NCBI GenBank assembly: GCA_021234155.1
Contig: JAJEKV010000003.1
Span: 10,914,413 to 10,978,412 of the forward strand
Reading direction: 5' to 3'
Length of the DNA: 64,000 nucleotides
DNA from: Isoetes taiwanensis
Lineage: Eukaryota; Streptophyta; Lycopodiopsida; Isoetales; Isoetaceae
In this document: positions 25,051 to 36,941 of the stretch, one piece after another
Position numbering within the stretch: position 1 is the first letter of the stretch
How the letters are laid out: every line of letters begins with the position of its first letter
Position numbers and translations under genes: made by a program
The notes under the pieces: generated by a model
Databases searched by the model: none
Seen by the model: the letters and a program-made list of their open reading frames with translations, nothing else
What the model was told of the DNA's origin: nothing

Positions 25051-25339
25051 GGCATAACCCCGGGGGGTGCACATAATGTGAAGTCTATATGGCATGTGCG
25101 TGCATAGGGTCAAGAGAAATTATCCCTTATACGGGATTTTCCTACAAAAATATCCCTTATATTTCATATATACCCCTACCATATTTCCTTACAAATATAT
25201 ACGGAATTAAAGCAAAAAAAATCCCCTCCCATACTTATACGGTATGGTACGGTACGGTTTTGGCCCAAAAAAAACCCCCTACCGTACACGCACATGTTTT
25301 GTACGGTTTTTTCTGTGTGCACCCCCCCGGGGGCATAAC
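25051..25339. mobile_element. MITE with 8-bp target-site duplication
   Basis: GGCATAAC stands on both sides (25051-25058 and 25332-25339). The 273-bp element (25059-25331) has terminal inverted repeats CCCGGGGGGTGCACA and TGTGCACCCCCCCGGG (one G-run length difference). The interior holds repeated TACGGT/ACCGTA motifs. Eight-base duplications fit a hAT-type non-autonomous element. No coding capacity is expected. Confidence 0.85.
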
Positions 25340-26651
25340 ATGACAAATAAATACAAACTTTTGCGGCCTATAGACAAAGCGGCATAAAAGGAGACAGCAC
25401 GGCATAAATATCTCAAAATATCTCAAGAGAATTCCAAGCCAAAACTGGCAACAGCAAGAATCAATTGATACAAAACCACCAACGTGACCACATACCGCTA
25501 GAGTGTTCTGAATTCCGGAGCATAATAATAAGACCTGCAATGTAAACCAACCAGCTAACCTTCACGTAATATCCCTAGGCGGCGCTGATACAGGAATCAA
25601 GCAGGACACAAACTGCCGTTCCATTGCCCATCTATGTGAAAAAACATAAAATGCCAGACACGAAACAGTTACACACCAAATAAATAAGTTGCAGATTGTG
25701 CCAACTGGTGGGGAACAAAGGTACAAGGAGGAATGAAAACTAATAAACAAAATGTTCCAGAGTGAGCAGAACTAGGAGACAACCTTGGTATGTAAGCACA
25801 CTAACTCATTGCCTCGTTTCCTACTTAAACATGAGTTAGCAATACTGGACAATGGCCTCAGGCTGTAGCTGCCTACCAACTTCCTCTGATATGTTATCTG
25901 AAAACAAATGGCTTCAACTGCAGCAACCACCATCGTAATGTAATTACCCTCTTCTCCCTTGCCCTGTGAAAGCACAACTACACTACAGCGCCACACACAA
26001 AGTAAATCAAATTTGCAGCGATAATCAAATAATTAGCTACAATGCAACGCTGTCAAATAGAGGCATTTAGTTCCTATCCTGGTGCTATAACTATGAGTTT
26101 GAACAGCTTCCAATGTCGAATCTTGCTTCAGCGACATTGCTTACTGGAATAGGCAATATCTGTGCAATCAGACCTGCATAATGAACTCAACGTGCCCAAA
26201 CAAAGGAGAACAAGCTTGTAAAAAGAAATATGGCACTTCACAATATTCAACCGTGTAAGAACAAGAAGCGTGGTGGAAATGCAACAGACTAATAAAACAA
26301 GCCACTAAAACCCGCAAGCATGAAGACAAAGGAACTACCTTTAAAGAGCTTGAACGACAACCAACATACCCAAAAGATACAAACTAAACCTCTACAAGGA
26401 CAATGCTCAGAAAACAAGTGAGCTGACCTCCACTCTCATAAGCTGCATAACTAGCACATAAAGAACAAGAGACTGAAATAACGCCAGCATAGGCTAGAGA
26501 AATGAAAACCCTCTAGGCTAAAACTACGCATACAGTGACGATCTCAGGTTAAGCATGCATATTGAAGACCAATCTGGATTGACTTTAAAATGATAGCATG
26601 GACAAGGAACAACATGCGGAGCAAAGGAACAGCAGTCCGAATTGAACCTCG
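25340..26651. other. Interior of the long ACTTC-flanked element, middle part: no gene seen
   Basis: Minus-strand ORFs of 60-100 codons (for example 25562-25750 and 25772-25996) show no conserved domain. Repeated phrases are few. I see nothing supportable. Confidence 0.4.
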
Positions 26652-28855
26652 GTAAAGAACAAAGTTTAAAATGAAACGCACTAATTTGCTCAAAATGCAC
26701 TTCAAAAGGAATCTTTGAAAGATTCCCTAAAATCCCCCCAAAAAGGTCCCTTTTCATGGTATATTTGTGACAAGTGTGACAATTTGAAAATTTTAGGCAT
26801 CATTTTTGAGGGGGGGTGCGAACTTAGCTTCCATTCAAAATTGTTTGACATCCCTTTTTGGCCCCCCTAGTTTGGTTTGAGAAATAGTAATATTTTCAAA
26901 AACTAAACAAAATAGACATTGAAAAAAACAGGAAGCACACTAAAGTGCCAAAAAGGTATTTTATTCAAAGTTTTCAAAATCAGTACAAAACTATGAACAA
27001 AAGTGTAAAAAATGCAACACATTTTGACATTGCCTCATTGAAGCAAACATTTTCACATGAAAGTATGCCTCATTGAACAAACTTACACTTTGAAGCGCAA
27101 GTTGGAGTCGAAGACACTTTCGCTCTTAAATCTTAAATACTTGCTCTTATTTGCTCATCCGCTTGCTATAGACTTATGTATACCGCGAGGACAATGCGTG
27201 GACATAACGTCTTCAAAATAAATTTCTGGGTGGTATAAATTTATACCACAATAGGTAGTGTTGTGCGGATATAACATGCCAGAGAGTTCGCATGGTATAA
27301 ATTTATACCGCAAATGGACTCGAGCGGTATAAATTTATACCGCAAAGAGGACTTTCAAGCCAGTATAAATTTATCTGCGAGAGAGCTCTCGATTCATCGA
27401 GAGCTCCCATGGTATAAATTTATACCGTGAGAGCTCCCTCATTCTACCGAGAGCTCTCTCGGTATAAATTTATACATGACGACTCTCTCGGTATAAATTT
27501 ATACCGCAGATAACCTTCAGACAATCAATTTATACACATATTTGTGTATATATATAATAATATATATACATACTTACATATATATATCCGAAGAAAAGAG
27601 AACTCTTGCGGTATAAATCTATACGGAGAAACGGTATAAATTTATACCGAATTACATATATATATAAAACGTTTGTATATATATGTATATATATATGCAG
27701 TCCAGAGGTAAAGTATATATCGTGTAAAATCTTTTGGGGTCTTTCTTACTCGCCAAAGGGTTTGGCAACTGAAAACTACTAAAGTAACACACATAAGGGA
27801 TAATTTTACACACTTTTCTTAGTTTTTTAGTCTAAAAAGTTCTAAAACGGTTCTAAAATTTCTGAGCTTGTAATGCAATGTTAGAGCATAAAGTAGTCGA
27901 ATCATGTTGTTATTTCTACTTTTTTTTCTCTACATACATGCGAACTTCACTTCAGGCAGCTAAAAAATTGCTACTAAAGGCAAAGAACTCCAAAATATTA
28001 TGGTGACACGGTGTTTGACTAGAAGGAAACCACGTGGTTTATCGAGGGGGGAGCGAGGAGTAGCAACCCCTCGAGTTTACCTATTTATTTACAAAATATT
28101 TAGGAAAGGGTAAGGCAGACGAATACTTCACTGCCAGAGAAATGTGCATGGTGCCCACTGCTACAGATGACGTAATTGTGATGAATATGCTCAACATTGC
28201 TAAGGAGATTGACTATCTCCTGAGCATCACCATGTTGTAGATTGGTATGTGCGTTCAAAAATACATCTCAGAAAATAAAAAGGAGGGCATGTAATCACAT
28301 GGCTTCATTACTTCAACTTTTGTATCCTCGGTATAAATTTATCTTTGCATCATCAACTAAAACTTCAGCTTAACTACAAAATATCGTGGATGTATTGGTA
28401 ATTGTAATACTATGTGATGCAAAAACAATGGTTTGTCATTCAAGAAGTTTGTTCAACTGCCTCCCAATGTGTTTTAAGGTCCATTAGGATGTTCAGCCAA
28501 AATGGTTGTGAAATAACAAATTTCCTGTCTTCTAAAACAACTAATATAAAAAATTTCAGGGACAAGGTACAAAAGCATCTAATTTCTTCATACGAATTTG
28601 CCCCATAGTAAATTTTTGAATTTCATTGTAGTTCTTTCCCCCTCTACAATGGGATTTTTTTTGTGTGTGTGTGTTTTCCTTAATACTAAGTCTTCTTAAA
28701 ATGTCTGTTTTCACGAGCAATTTTATAAATCTTTGGACTAAAGGTAATAAAAAGGCCCTTTTTAGAGGGATTTCAGAATTTTATAATTTTTCAGAAGGAA
28801 TCTTTCAAACGCACTTCTTAAATAAGTGCGTTTCATTTTAAACCTTGTTAAAGAA
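26652..28855. mobile_element. hAT-like non-autonomous DNA element, about 2.19 kb
   Basis: The element 26660-28847 has terminal inverted repeats of 23 bp that differ at one position: left CAAAGTTTAAAATGAAACGC, right (reverse complement) CAAGGTTTAAAATGAAACGC. The flanking 8-mers GTAAAGAA and TTAAAGAA agree in seven of eight bases, the size expected for hAT. Inverted similarity continues inward (GAATCTTTGAAAGATTCC against GTTTGAAAGATTCCTTC). The left half of the interior carries the GGTATAAATTTATACC array and AT-rich sequence. No transposase is recognised, so movement would need an enzyme from elsewhere. Confidence 0.75.
27232..27648. repeat. Array of perfect 16-18 bp palindromes (GGTATAAATTTATACC)
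   Basis: Six perfect copies start at 27232, 27294, 27326, 27411, 27490 and 27633. Degenerate copies lie near 27362, 27461, 27523 and 27610, and a half copy at 28330. Most are extended to CGGTATAAATTTATACCG or nearly so. Spacing is irregular (32-143 bp) and intervals contain GAGAGCTCTC-type inverted repeats. All copies lie inside the hAT-like element. Confidence 0.95.
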
Positions 28856-30069
28856 GGAACCTAGAATTGAACCTCTATTGTAGCTGAGAACCACCTGATA
28901 AGTAACAAGCCAAGGATGCACAAACAGCTGCCTACAAACAAAACCAGACAGATCAAATGTGCATTAGTCTTAAAGTATCACCAATTCAGACTAAAAGGCT
29001 CTAGGCATCATCTTCCCGCGGAATGTATAGAATGGATACACCAAGCCCACAAAATCCAGATTGAATGGACTTGAATATGATCACAGGACTGCCAACTCAA
29101 CAAATATGACGTGAATAGCAATTACAAATGATCTGCACAAACTCAAAACACTGTGCTCCAAAGACAGAAAACAATGAATCATAAATTATATAGTTCAAAT
29201 CAATGCCTCAAATGTCAGGTCTGACATGACAAACATACAACCGTAGAAAAGGTGAAAAATACAATGACATCTCTGAAATCCAGAGCAATAGAGGCCGACG
29301 CCCAACAGGATTTCAAATGATCATATTTATTGGACGCTTGCAACATTCTAGAGGCTTGCAAGAATAGAACCAAGAGCCAAACACACTATCAAATGGTGAC
29401 CCACACAAAATCATTAAGCCTCTAATAGAACTAAGACTCTGACAGCCCAACAAATGCAAAAAGGAACAGACTAAGCACAAGCAAACAAATTTGTGAGTTG
29501 GCTAAAGCACAACCACACCAGGGAGTTGCACTGCATGGGTCCAGCGACTCCACTAGGCAAGCCCATCACAGAACAGAGCTACCAGCATACAAAGATAATT
29601 CCCTGTAGAGAAGCCATACCCGAGTAATAGCAGCCCTCTGAACAGCGGTTCCAAGTCCGACCTCTTAACCTTTTAAGCCGAGGATCGAATCTGAAATAAG
29701 GTGGAAATCGGCACACTAGCTATTTGAGTAGAAGCCCCGTACCTCGATCCTTGGCAATACTTTTTGGAAGGAGCATGAGATGAGATTGCTCCGGCATCCA
29801 ACCTAGCCCATAGGCGGCAGTTATGAAACGTGGCCAAAATGTCAAAACGAACGCAATCATTATTCACTAAAAGAACATAGCATCAAAAAACTCTAATCAG
29901 TAATCAGGCTAGCCATCACAACAAAATCGACAACCGCTCTTGGAAACAAAGCATGTACAACGCCAAATTTCGAAGCAATCACGGAAGGATGCCAACGAAT
30001 CACAAAAGTCCGACAATCGCCATGTGCAAGGCAATACATAAAACAAAAGCGGGACGAAAAACATCTAAC
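28856..30069. other. Interior of the long ACTTC-flanked element, right part: no gene seen
   Basis: No conserved protein motif in either strand. Minus ORFs at 29673-29867 and 29893-30168 run into the shared end and are not called. Confidence 0.4.
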
Positions 30070-31049
30070 GGGGTAGGATAGGCGACCACAAAGGGAGAGG
30101 CTCAAAGACGGCTGATGAAAATGAAAGAGATGCAAAAGGCTATAAATACTGTAAGGGAACTCTCGCAACTAGCCTCAAGAAGCGGATTTATCTGCTAATC
30201 TTGAAACGCAGATAAATCATACTTCCTATTAAGTACTTAGTACGTATATATAGGCTATATTTGTGCTTATACAAAATTATTTAGCCTTCACAAGAGTTAC
30301 TTATTATAGTAATTTCAAAACATTATCACAATAGTTATTAGGGCCCATAATTAAGTCCAAAATTTATGATTCCCATCTTCTCGTAAGGTTCTCCCTTGTC
30401 TATACTCTCTTTTTACTGGCCTACACAAGTAGCACATTACGTTAGTTTAGTTAATAAGTTTATGGTTTTAGGGGACCACCCCCCTAATTACCTCCTTGAG
30501 CCGAACTACTAGCTAAAGGTTACTCTACTACCTTGCACTCGATCATGGTCCCTTTTAGGATTTGAGCTTAAGGACCATTTAAGATGATTGCCCATGATTG
30601 GATGCTACCTTGTACACGATCCCCTTGATCGAGTATACCCGCAGTGCCTCTTGTCCCTGGGGGTTTAAGCTAGGGAATTTGTCATGACCCCATCATCGCG
30701 CATGATCACGCATACCTCACCATGACCCCCCTATGGTGGTGCGCGTGCCCTGCATCGTGGCATAGAGATCATCCGAATAATGGTCTCATCATCACCCACT
30801 ATGCTGCTCTCCTCTCACATGACCCTTCTGGTCATGCACATTCTTGGTGTGTGCTGACATAGAGAACGCCCTTAGAGGGTATCTCATCATCGCCTACACT
30901 CTAAGATTCTGGAATATGCACCCTACTAGCCTAGAATGTGTATGCCTTCCTGCAGCTACACTAAGACATACAAAACTTAGTTAAGCATCTGGCAAGTTGG
31001 CGGGCGTCGACCATTTCGGAGATGACTTGGTCGTCAAACTCCTTTATAA

Positions 31050-33700
31050 AGTCCGGGTATTGTTTCGATTCAATACCCAAGTTGCATCTTCCACGAGCAA
31101 GTGCTTCTATTTGACCAATTATTGAAGGAACTGGGACCTTCTTGTCTTCTTAAATGCTTTATCGAGAGTTAACTCAGAAACTATCTCGATTTGCTCCTCC
31201 GTCATCTCTGACAAGGTTGGAGCCTCCAAAACCTCCTCTGGGTTTGGAATGTACCTCTTCAATAGGCTTACGTAGATAACTTTGTGGACTTTGATGGGCT
31301 GGCAAATTGACCTTGTAGGCTTGATTCCCTACTCACTCTAGGATCTTGAAAGGTTTCGCCTATCTTGGGGCAAGCTTCTTGCAATTCCCAATACGAAGCT
31401 TTGCTTGCTTGGCCATGATCTTGAGCCACACAGTATCCCCAACTTGGAACCCCCTTGCGGTCCTATGCTTGTCGGCTATGCTCTTTTGTCGACTTATTGC
31501 TGCTAGAAGATAGCCTCTAATCTTTTCCACCAACTGCTGCATATCAGACATGTGTTGAGAAACTTCAACTTTAGACACTGGATTATGCCAAAGCATTGAT
31601 ACCTATAATTAATCATAAAGGGGGACATTTGTGAAGATTCCTGCTTGGTGCTATTATATGCAAACTCAACTAAGTAAATGTAGTCTCCCCATTTGGATTG
31701 CTTGTTCCACACATAGCTTCTCAACATGTCCTCTATATCTGGTTGGTGCATTCCATTTTACTGTCGGTTTGGGGATGATAGGCCATGCTCATGACCAACT
31801 TGGTCTGGATTGTGCTGAGGAAGTCCTTCCAAAGTGCACCTATAAACTTGGGAGCCGTATCTGATATGATTTCTCTTGGCATCCCATGTAATCTGAATAT
31901 ATCCTTTGCGAAGAGCAAGGCGGTGTCTAGCGCTGTGTCCGTGGTTCAACAAGGCAAGAAATGAGCCATCATAGACAATTTGTTGACCACTACCATTAAA
32001 GCATCATGGCCCCTTGCTGTTCTTGGGAGTTTAGTTATGAAATCCATATTCACCACCTCCCACTTAGCGGTTGGCACTGCCAAGAGTTCCAAAGATCCTA
32101 GAATTCAAAGCTGCTCGATCTTTGTTTGCTGACAAAGCTGGCATTGCCGAATGTAGTTAGCTATCCCCTTCTTCATACCATGCCAATAATAACTACTTCC
32201 TATCTCCAGGAGTTCTTGATCGTGTGTTGGGTAACATTGCTCGGCGTCGTTCATTTTCTTGGAGTCGTAGGCTATTACTCTTCCCTCTTGCATGAGGACT
32301 CCCCCTGTTGCTAGCTTACTAGCATCCGTTGCCACAAGCCTATCCTTACTTGGATCTGGTAGGGTGAGCACTGGTGCTATTGTCAAAGCTTCCTTGAGCT
32401 TTTCAAAAGAAGGTTGGACATTCTCAAGCCAATGTGTCACCCAATCTTTTACCTTCTTATTCTTAATGAGGCCCAACAAAGGGGATGCCCACTTAGCGAA
32501 GTCCTTTACAAATTTGCGGTAGTACCTTGCCAAGCCAAGGAAATTTCTTACTTTCGCCACATTCTTTGGTACTGGCCAATTCACTATGGCTTCTACTTTC
32601 ACTGGGTCCGTTGAGATTCCCTCAGCTATGACCACGTGCCCCAAATACTCCACGCTATTTGTTGCAACAAATGTGTGACATGTTCCTCCATTGACTTGTT
32701 GTAGAGGAGGATGTCATCAAAGAAGACGATGACGAACTCGTCCAACAATTTTCTGAAGATGTCATTCATTAATCTCATGAATATTGCTGGAGCATTTGAT
32801 AAGCCGAAAGGCATTACCATAAATTCATAGTGGCCATACTGCGTTCTAAAGGCAGTTTTATGAATATCTTCTTCCTTGATCCTTATCTGATGGTAGCCTA
32901 ACCTCAAGTCTATTTTAGAGAAGACTTTTGCTCCGTGCAGTTGGTCCATCAGGTCATCTGCCCTAGGCAAGGCGTATTTACTCTTTACCGTTTGCTTATT
33001 CAGTTTAACGATAATCTATGCACATCCTTAGACCTCCATCCTTCTTCTTCACAAAACGGATGGGTGCCCCGAAGGGTGACACGCTTGCCCTGATGAACCT
33101 GAGCTTGGTGCTAGTGTGATTTCACACTCCATGCCCCTGTAGGTTGGTAGCTCACGAATTTCATCCGGAGACACGTCATGGAACTCCTTGATCAATCTTA
33201 CTACTGGCCTGGCCGGCTGATTCAAGCTTGGTTCCTTTTTCTTCTCATGACTTGTCTCAATTGCCTCTAGTATAAGGATATATTCCACCTTGTCCTTTAT
33301 TAAACTTTTGTGCAATTGCTTCAAAGAGATACACTGCATGGCTGAAAGGACTTTCTTACCTTTGACTACAAAGCGATTCTTGTCCGGTGCCATGATGGAG
33401 ATCTCGTGCCTGTCGCAATCGATCATTGCTTTAGCTGGCTTTAGGAAATCCATTCCCACTATGAGGTTATATTTGCCAATGTCTATTACTTCTGCACCCT
33501 AGACCATTTGGTTCCACTTAGGTCTATATCGAAGGTGATTCTCTTTCCCTTAGTGTGGCGAATAGCACCACATCCTGGGTTTGGACTTGAGGGTCTTGTT
33601 CTTCATTAGGGCGGGCAACCTGGGAGAAGCGAAGTTATGCGAGCTACCTGTGTCTATGAGAACTACAAAGGGCTTGCTATCAATAATGCCCTCTGCCGAA
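31050..33700 (-). pseudogene. Gypsy pol: protease, RT, partial RNase H, integrase, chromodomain-like tail
   Basis: Read right to left. The protease active site LIDTGSSHNF is at about 33630-33660 (DTGS at 33643-33654), then GMDFLKPAKAMID. RT is at 32970-32626 with [27 protein letters not shown] and FFDDIL (YVDD-type box with F). RNase H starts normally ([17 protein letters not shown]) but after [10 protein letters not shown] it jumps in frame to [20 protein letters not shown], the integrase zinc finger, so about half of RNase H is missing. The integrase core keeps its acidic residues: MDFITKLP, ISDTAPKF and the Glu in SKMECTNQ. A tail at 31125-31050 resembles a chromodomain (LVK-KHLLVEDATW, YPDFI). 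Stops and frame changes occur throughout, so no polyprotein can be made. Confidence 0.85.
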
Positions 33701-33829
33701 ATAACTGTAGACTGACTTTTAACCTCACCTGACTCAATAGCTGCACAAATTCTTCACTCACCTTCTATGTAGTCATGTGGTTCCTGCTGGTCGTCTTCAT
33801 CGTCATCCACTTCAGTTGGCGACTCTCAA

Positions 33830-35110
33830 TCAATGAGCTTTGCCAATGCAGCTTGCATGACGAAGGGGCAATCTTGTGTACGATGATCCGGCTGGAAGCA
33901 TCTGAAGCACAACTTCTTCTTTATGCATTCCTTCCTCTTCTCCTTCGGAATACTGTCCAAAAAGAATTTCACTGATTTTTCCCCGGGCCTCCCTGCTGCC
34001 TCTGTTCCCCGTAAGATCCTTTTCTATTCATCTTTCCCTGATACTGGTGCCCCGTCGGTGTGGAGGATGCTTGCCTTGGCTGATAAGGCCCTGTTGCTTT
34101 CCCTTTGTAAGCTTGTTGTTTCTGCCCTGGGGTTGTCGGAGCTTCCTTCAAACTTAACACCTTATCTTCGGCCTCTCCGACTGTTTTCGGGTTGATGGTT
34201 CATACCAATCTCTTAATTTTACTATTCAATCCCTCAATATAACCGTTCATTGCCTGCCTTTTAGTGATCCTTGGAACATTTATCCTTAGCCTCATGAATT
34301 CCTTTGTGTATTTGGCCACCGATAGGTTCCCTTGGTCCAACCTATAGAACTGATGGATTTGCCTGCTGATGTGCATGTGCGACCTTGGGACGTAGTGCTT
34401 GCGGAAACCCTTACCGAAGGTTTTGAATCTGCAGTTGTTCCTTCTTAACTTGTTTGACTTGGCATAACCCTTCCACCAAATTCGAGCTGGCCCTATCAGG
34501 TTTGCTGTTGCCACCTTTCTTATGTCCTTATCTTTCATCCCATATAAATTTCTAAATTCTTCCATCTCGTCTAAACAAGCTTCCGCTTGCATTCCAGACC
34601 TATCTTTCCCAAAGAACTGACCCAACTTCTGGGTTTTCCATACATTACTTATTGCACTATCCCCCTTTTTCTGATAATTCTCTGTTCTACGGTTCTTATC
34701 CCTGCCTTGTGAGCCGTCTGATTCACTTTTGGAACTACTTCGAGATCCATTTCCGTAGTGTCTGAACGGCTGGAACTAGAAGGAGATGGGCTCCTCCTAC
34801 TTCTTATTTTTTCTCTTTTTATTCCTCTTGTGTACGTGGATTTCTTCCCTCTCTGGTTGAGGAGCTTCGTCTGGTCCTTTCGGTGGATGAGGCAGCATTG
34901 GTTCATACTCCTGAGCATGCATCAATGGCGTAGCCCACCGTAATAGCTGTTGCATCTGGTTCCTTATCTGGATCAACCTTGTGTTCACTGCTTCAACTGT
35001 CATCTCTTGTTCTTCGCCGTGCTCTCGGCCGAACAAGCTCCTAGGTTGCCGCTGATGTTGTCTGCCCTGACCTTGGGATCCTGAGTCGGTATTCTTGGCT
35101 GCAAGTATTA
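33830..35110 (-). pseudogene. Gypsy gag (capsid and CCHC zinc knuckle), broken
   Basis: Begins near 35110 with a charged N-terminal part (34797-35036). The capsid-type region is at 34625-34200 (FFGKDRSGMQAEACLDEMEEF, PARIWWKGY, MHISRQIHQFYRLDQGNLSV, YTKEFMRL), matching the retrotransposon gag family. A Gly/Gln-rich linker follows (34160-33969), and then a CCHC knuckle CFRCFQPDHRTQDCP at about 33887-33843 with C-X2-C-X4-H-X4-C spacing. The frame is interrupted between these blocks. Confidence 0.8.
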
Positions 35111-35344
35111 GTCACCATGGTTGTTATTCAGAATTATACATCATATTGTTATTTATAGGTTAATTCTTGTTAGACATAAAAGAAATCAAGTTGAAACTCA
35201 ACTTATAAGTTAACAATTTAGGTTATGATAATTGATATAACAACATACAATTGGAAGCTTGAATGTTATATAAAAATGGATACTAATACATGAAAATTAA
35301 AAACATCTTTGTACATGTATTAATACAGGGGGAGAAGTAGCAGT

Positions 35345-36773
35345 TCATCGTCGGGAGCCCTTCATAGACTTGAAGAAATTCTTCACGTCTTTGAGTCGAA
35401 GACCCTTGCCGACGTTGCGCAGAATGTTTCGAGATGATCCCCCTTCTAGAGCTCGAGCCATTTGAGGTGGTGGGAGCAGTGGTGCCGTGGCTGCTACTAT
35501 TGTCATCGGCGCATCCCTTAGATGACACCTGGCGAAGTCGAGGCTGTAGAGGACCACAGATCTTTTGAAGAGGATGACATGATTCGTGATCTCCCTCATT
35601 TTGGCATGCTGGCCGAGCCTTGTAAGCGCAATCAAGAGTGTTACAGCCTCTTCTCCTTGCGGGCTGAAGTCCTTGTGGAATATTATCATTTGGTCCTGGC
35701 TTAGAACTGGAAGATAGTATCGAAGCGGCTTCCCCTTTTGGAATCCTACCGCCTGCGACCTTGTACCCTTTCTTTGAGCCGCTCTACCGTAGACGTCTAG
35801 TGCTAGGAGGTCTTCATGATCCCTCCACATGGTGGTTGGACTGTCTAAGTTGATGTTGCTGGACCCCTCCCGCATGCTACGCGCTTGAACAGGTCGGCTA
35901 GAGCTTGGGCCTCAACCTACTTTGAATCTCCTGAAACTCCTCCTCTAAAATGACTGGCGGTTGTTGGTATAATTACCTTATGTATTCGTATACCACGATG
36001 TCGGACATCGTCTCGCCGGGTAAGAATGCCACTCCGCTACTTCTCTTGGGACTTCTTGGTAAGAGTAGTCGATGATATCTCTTTGCTGCCCTTCTGCAAG
36101 CAGTCCCATGAGCTCGTCGATCTTGAGCCCTTCTTCTAAGCAGTATGGAAGATGGAGGATGTCATTTGCAAGGATGTACTCCTCCCTTTCAATCACTATC
36201 GGGGATAAGGCCCTGATGCCAATAGGTGGTTCATTGACCCTCCTGATGTCATTATCGTGCCTTGCTATCTGCCTCTCCATCCTTGATGCTTCCCTGCTCT
36301 CCCAATCTTGGTCGTCGTCCCCTTCCTGTTCATAGTCTTCTTCGATCTGGAGTGCCCCTGTTGAAGTGCCGTGGTAGACGTACTCTGAGGATTGAATCTC
36401 ATGGATTTGATCCTGTTCTACCCTGGTATTGAGGGATGCAAGGTCTAAGGGTTGGATCGAGGGCTCCCCCAACTTCTTGATGGCCATGTAGTGCATGCAT
36501 AAGGATAAAGCTGCGTGGGCTGACACATACCGATGCCTGTGAGCCTTACAACTCATGTAATCAGGCATGTTCTTCGTCCTATCCCACAACTGACTCTTGA
36601 CTCTGGATCCCCTTGTTGGTCATACTGGCATACAATGTCTGTGTAATAGGGTGTTCTAGTCAAGGTTCATGGAGATCAAAGAGATGGTCAAAGACATGGA
36701 AGGCCTCCTCTGCTGGGAACTCATGGATGTGATTGGCAATGTTATACCATTCAACAAAGTTTGTAGGTGCCAT
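35345..36773 (-). pseudogene. Extra ORF between the 5' LTR and gag, unknown function
   Basis: A coding-like stretch of about 475 codons starts at ATG 36773 (MAPTNFVEWYNIANHIHEF). A frame change follows near 36600, then an open segment 36589-35978 (KNMPDYMSCKAHRHRYVSAH, acidic EEDYEQEGDDDQDWE), another break, and an open segment 35875-35345 (WRDHEDLLALDVYGRAAQRK, KDVKNFFKSMKGSRR). The composition looks like real protein, but I recognise no domain. It lies upstream of gag in the same orientation, separated by about 230 bp of AT-rich sequence. It could be an element-specific 5' ORF or a captured gene fragment. Confidence 0.45.
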
Positions 36774-36941
36774 AGAGGAGGGATTAGGATAGAAAATGAT
36801 TGGGAAAGATTGACAAGGAGCTGGAAAATCGCCTAAGAGGGTGAGAGCAAACTTGATGAAGAGAAAATGTCAAATGATATCCCTTTTTATAGACCAAGGA
36901 TCCCTAGGTTTCCATGCCCAAGACTTCTTGATCGAGTACGG

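Larger units (their letters stand above)
21621..30225. mobile_element. Composite 8.6-kb insertion with three ACTTC repeats
   Basis: The flanking gypsy sequence is continuous if 21626-30225 is removed (compare 41210-41235). ACTTC stands at 21621-21625, 22566-22570 and 30221-30225. Two elements are implied: 21626-22565 (940 bp) and 22571-30220 (7650 bp). Both start TAGAGCCTAGTTGCACTCAA (about 38 bp shared) and both end in the same 150 bp, which includes CTATAAATA and a terminal hairpin (GATTTATCTGC, 12-base loop, GCAGATAAATC). The interiors are unrelated. The 5-bp duplication fits an LTR-type integrase, and the TATA box looks U3-like, but the ends are not TG..CA and the elements lack recognisable coding sequence. 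The class is unresolved. Confidence 0.7.

Noticed and set aside
27232-27648. CRISPR array
   Set aside because: The repeats are short palindromes with very uneven spacing in a plant nuclear context, with no cas genes and no spacer structure.
21626-30220. Helitron classification of the ACTTC-flanked elements
   Set aside because: A 3' hairpin is present, but there is no TC start with CTRR end inserted between A and T, and a 5-bp duplication is seen, which Helitrons do not make.
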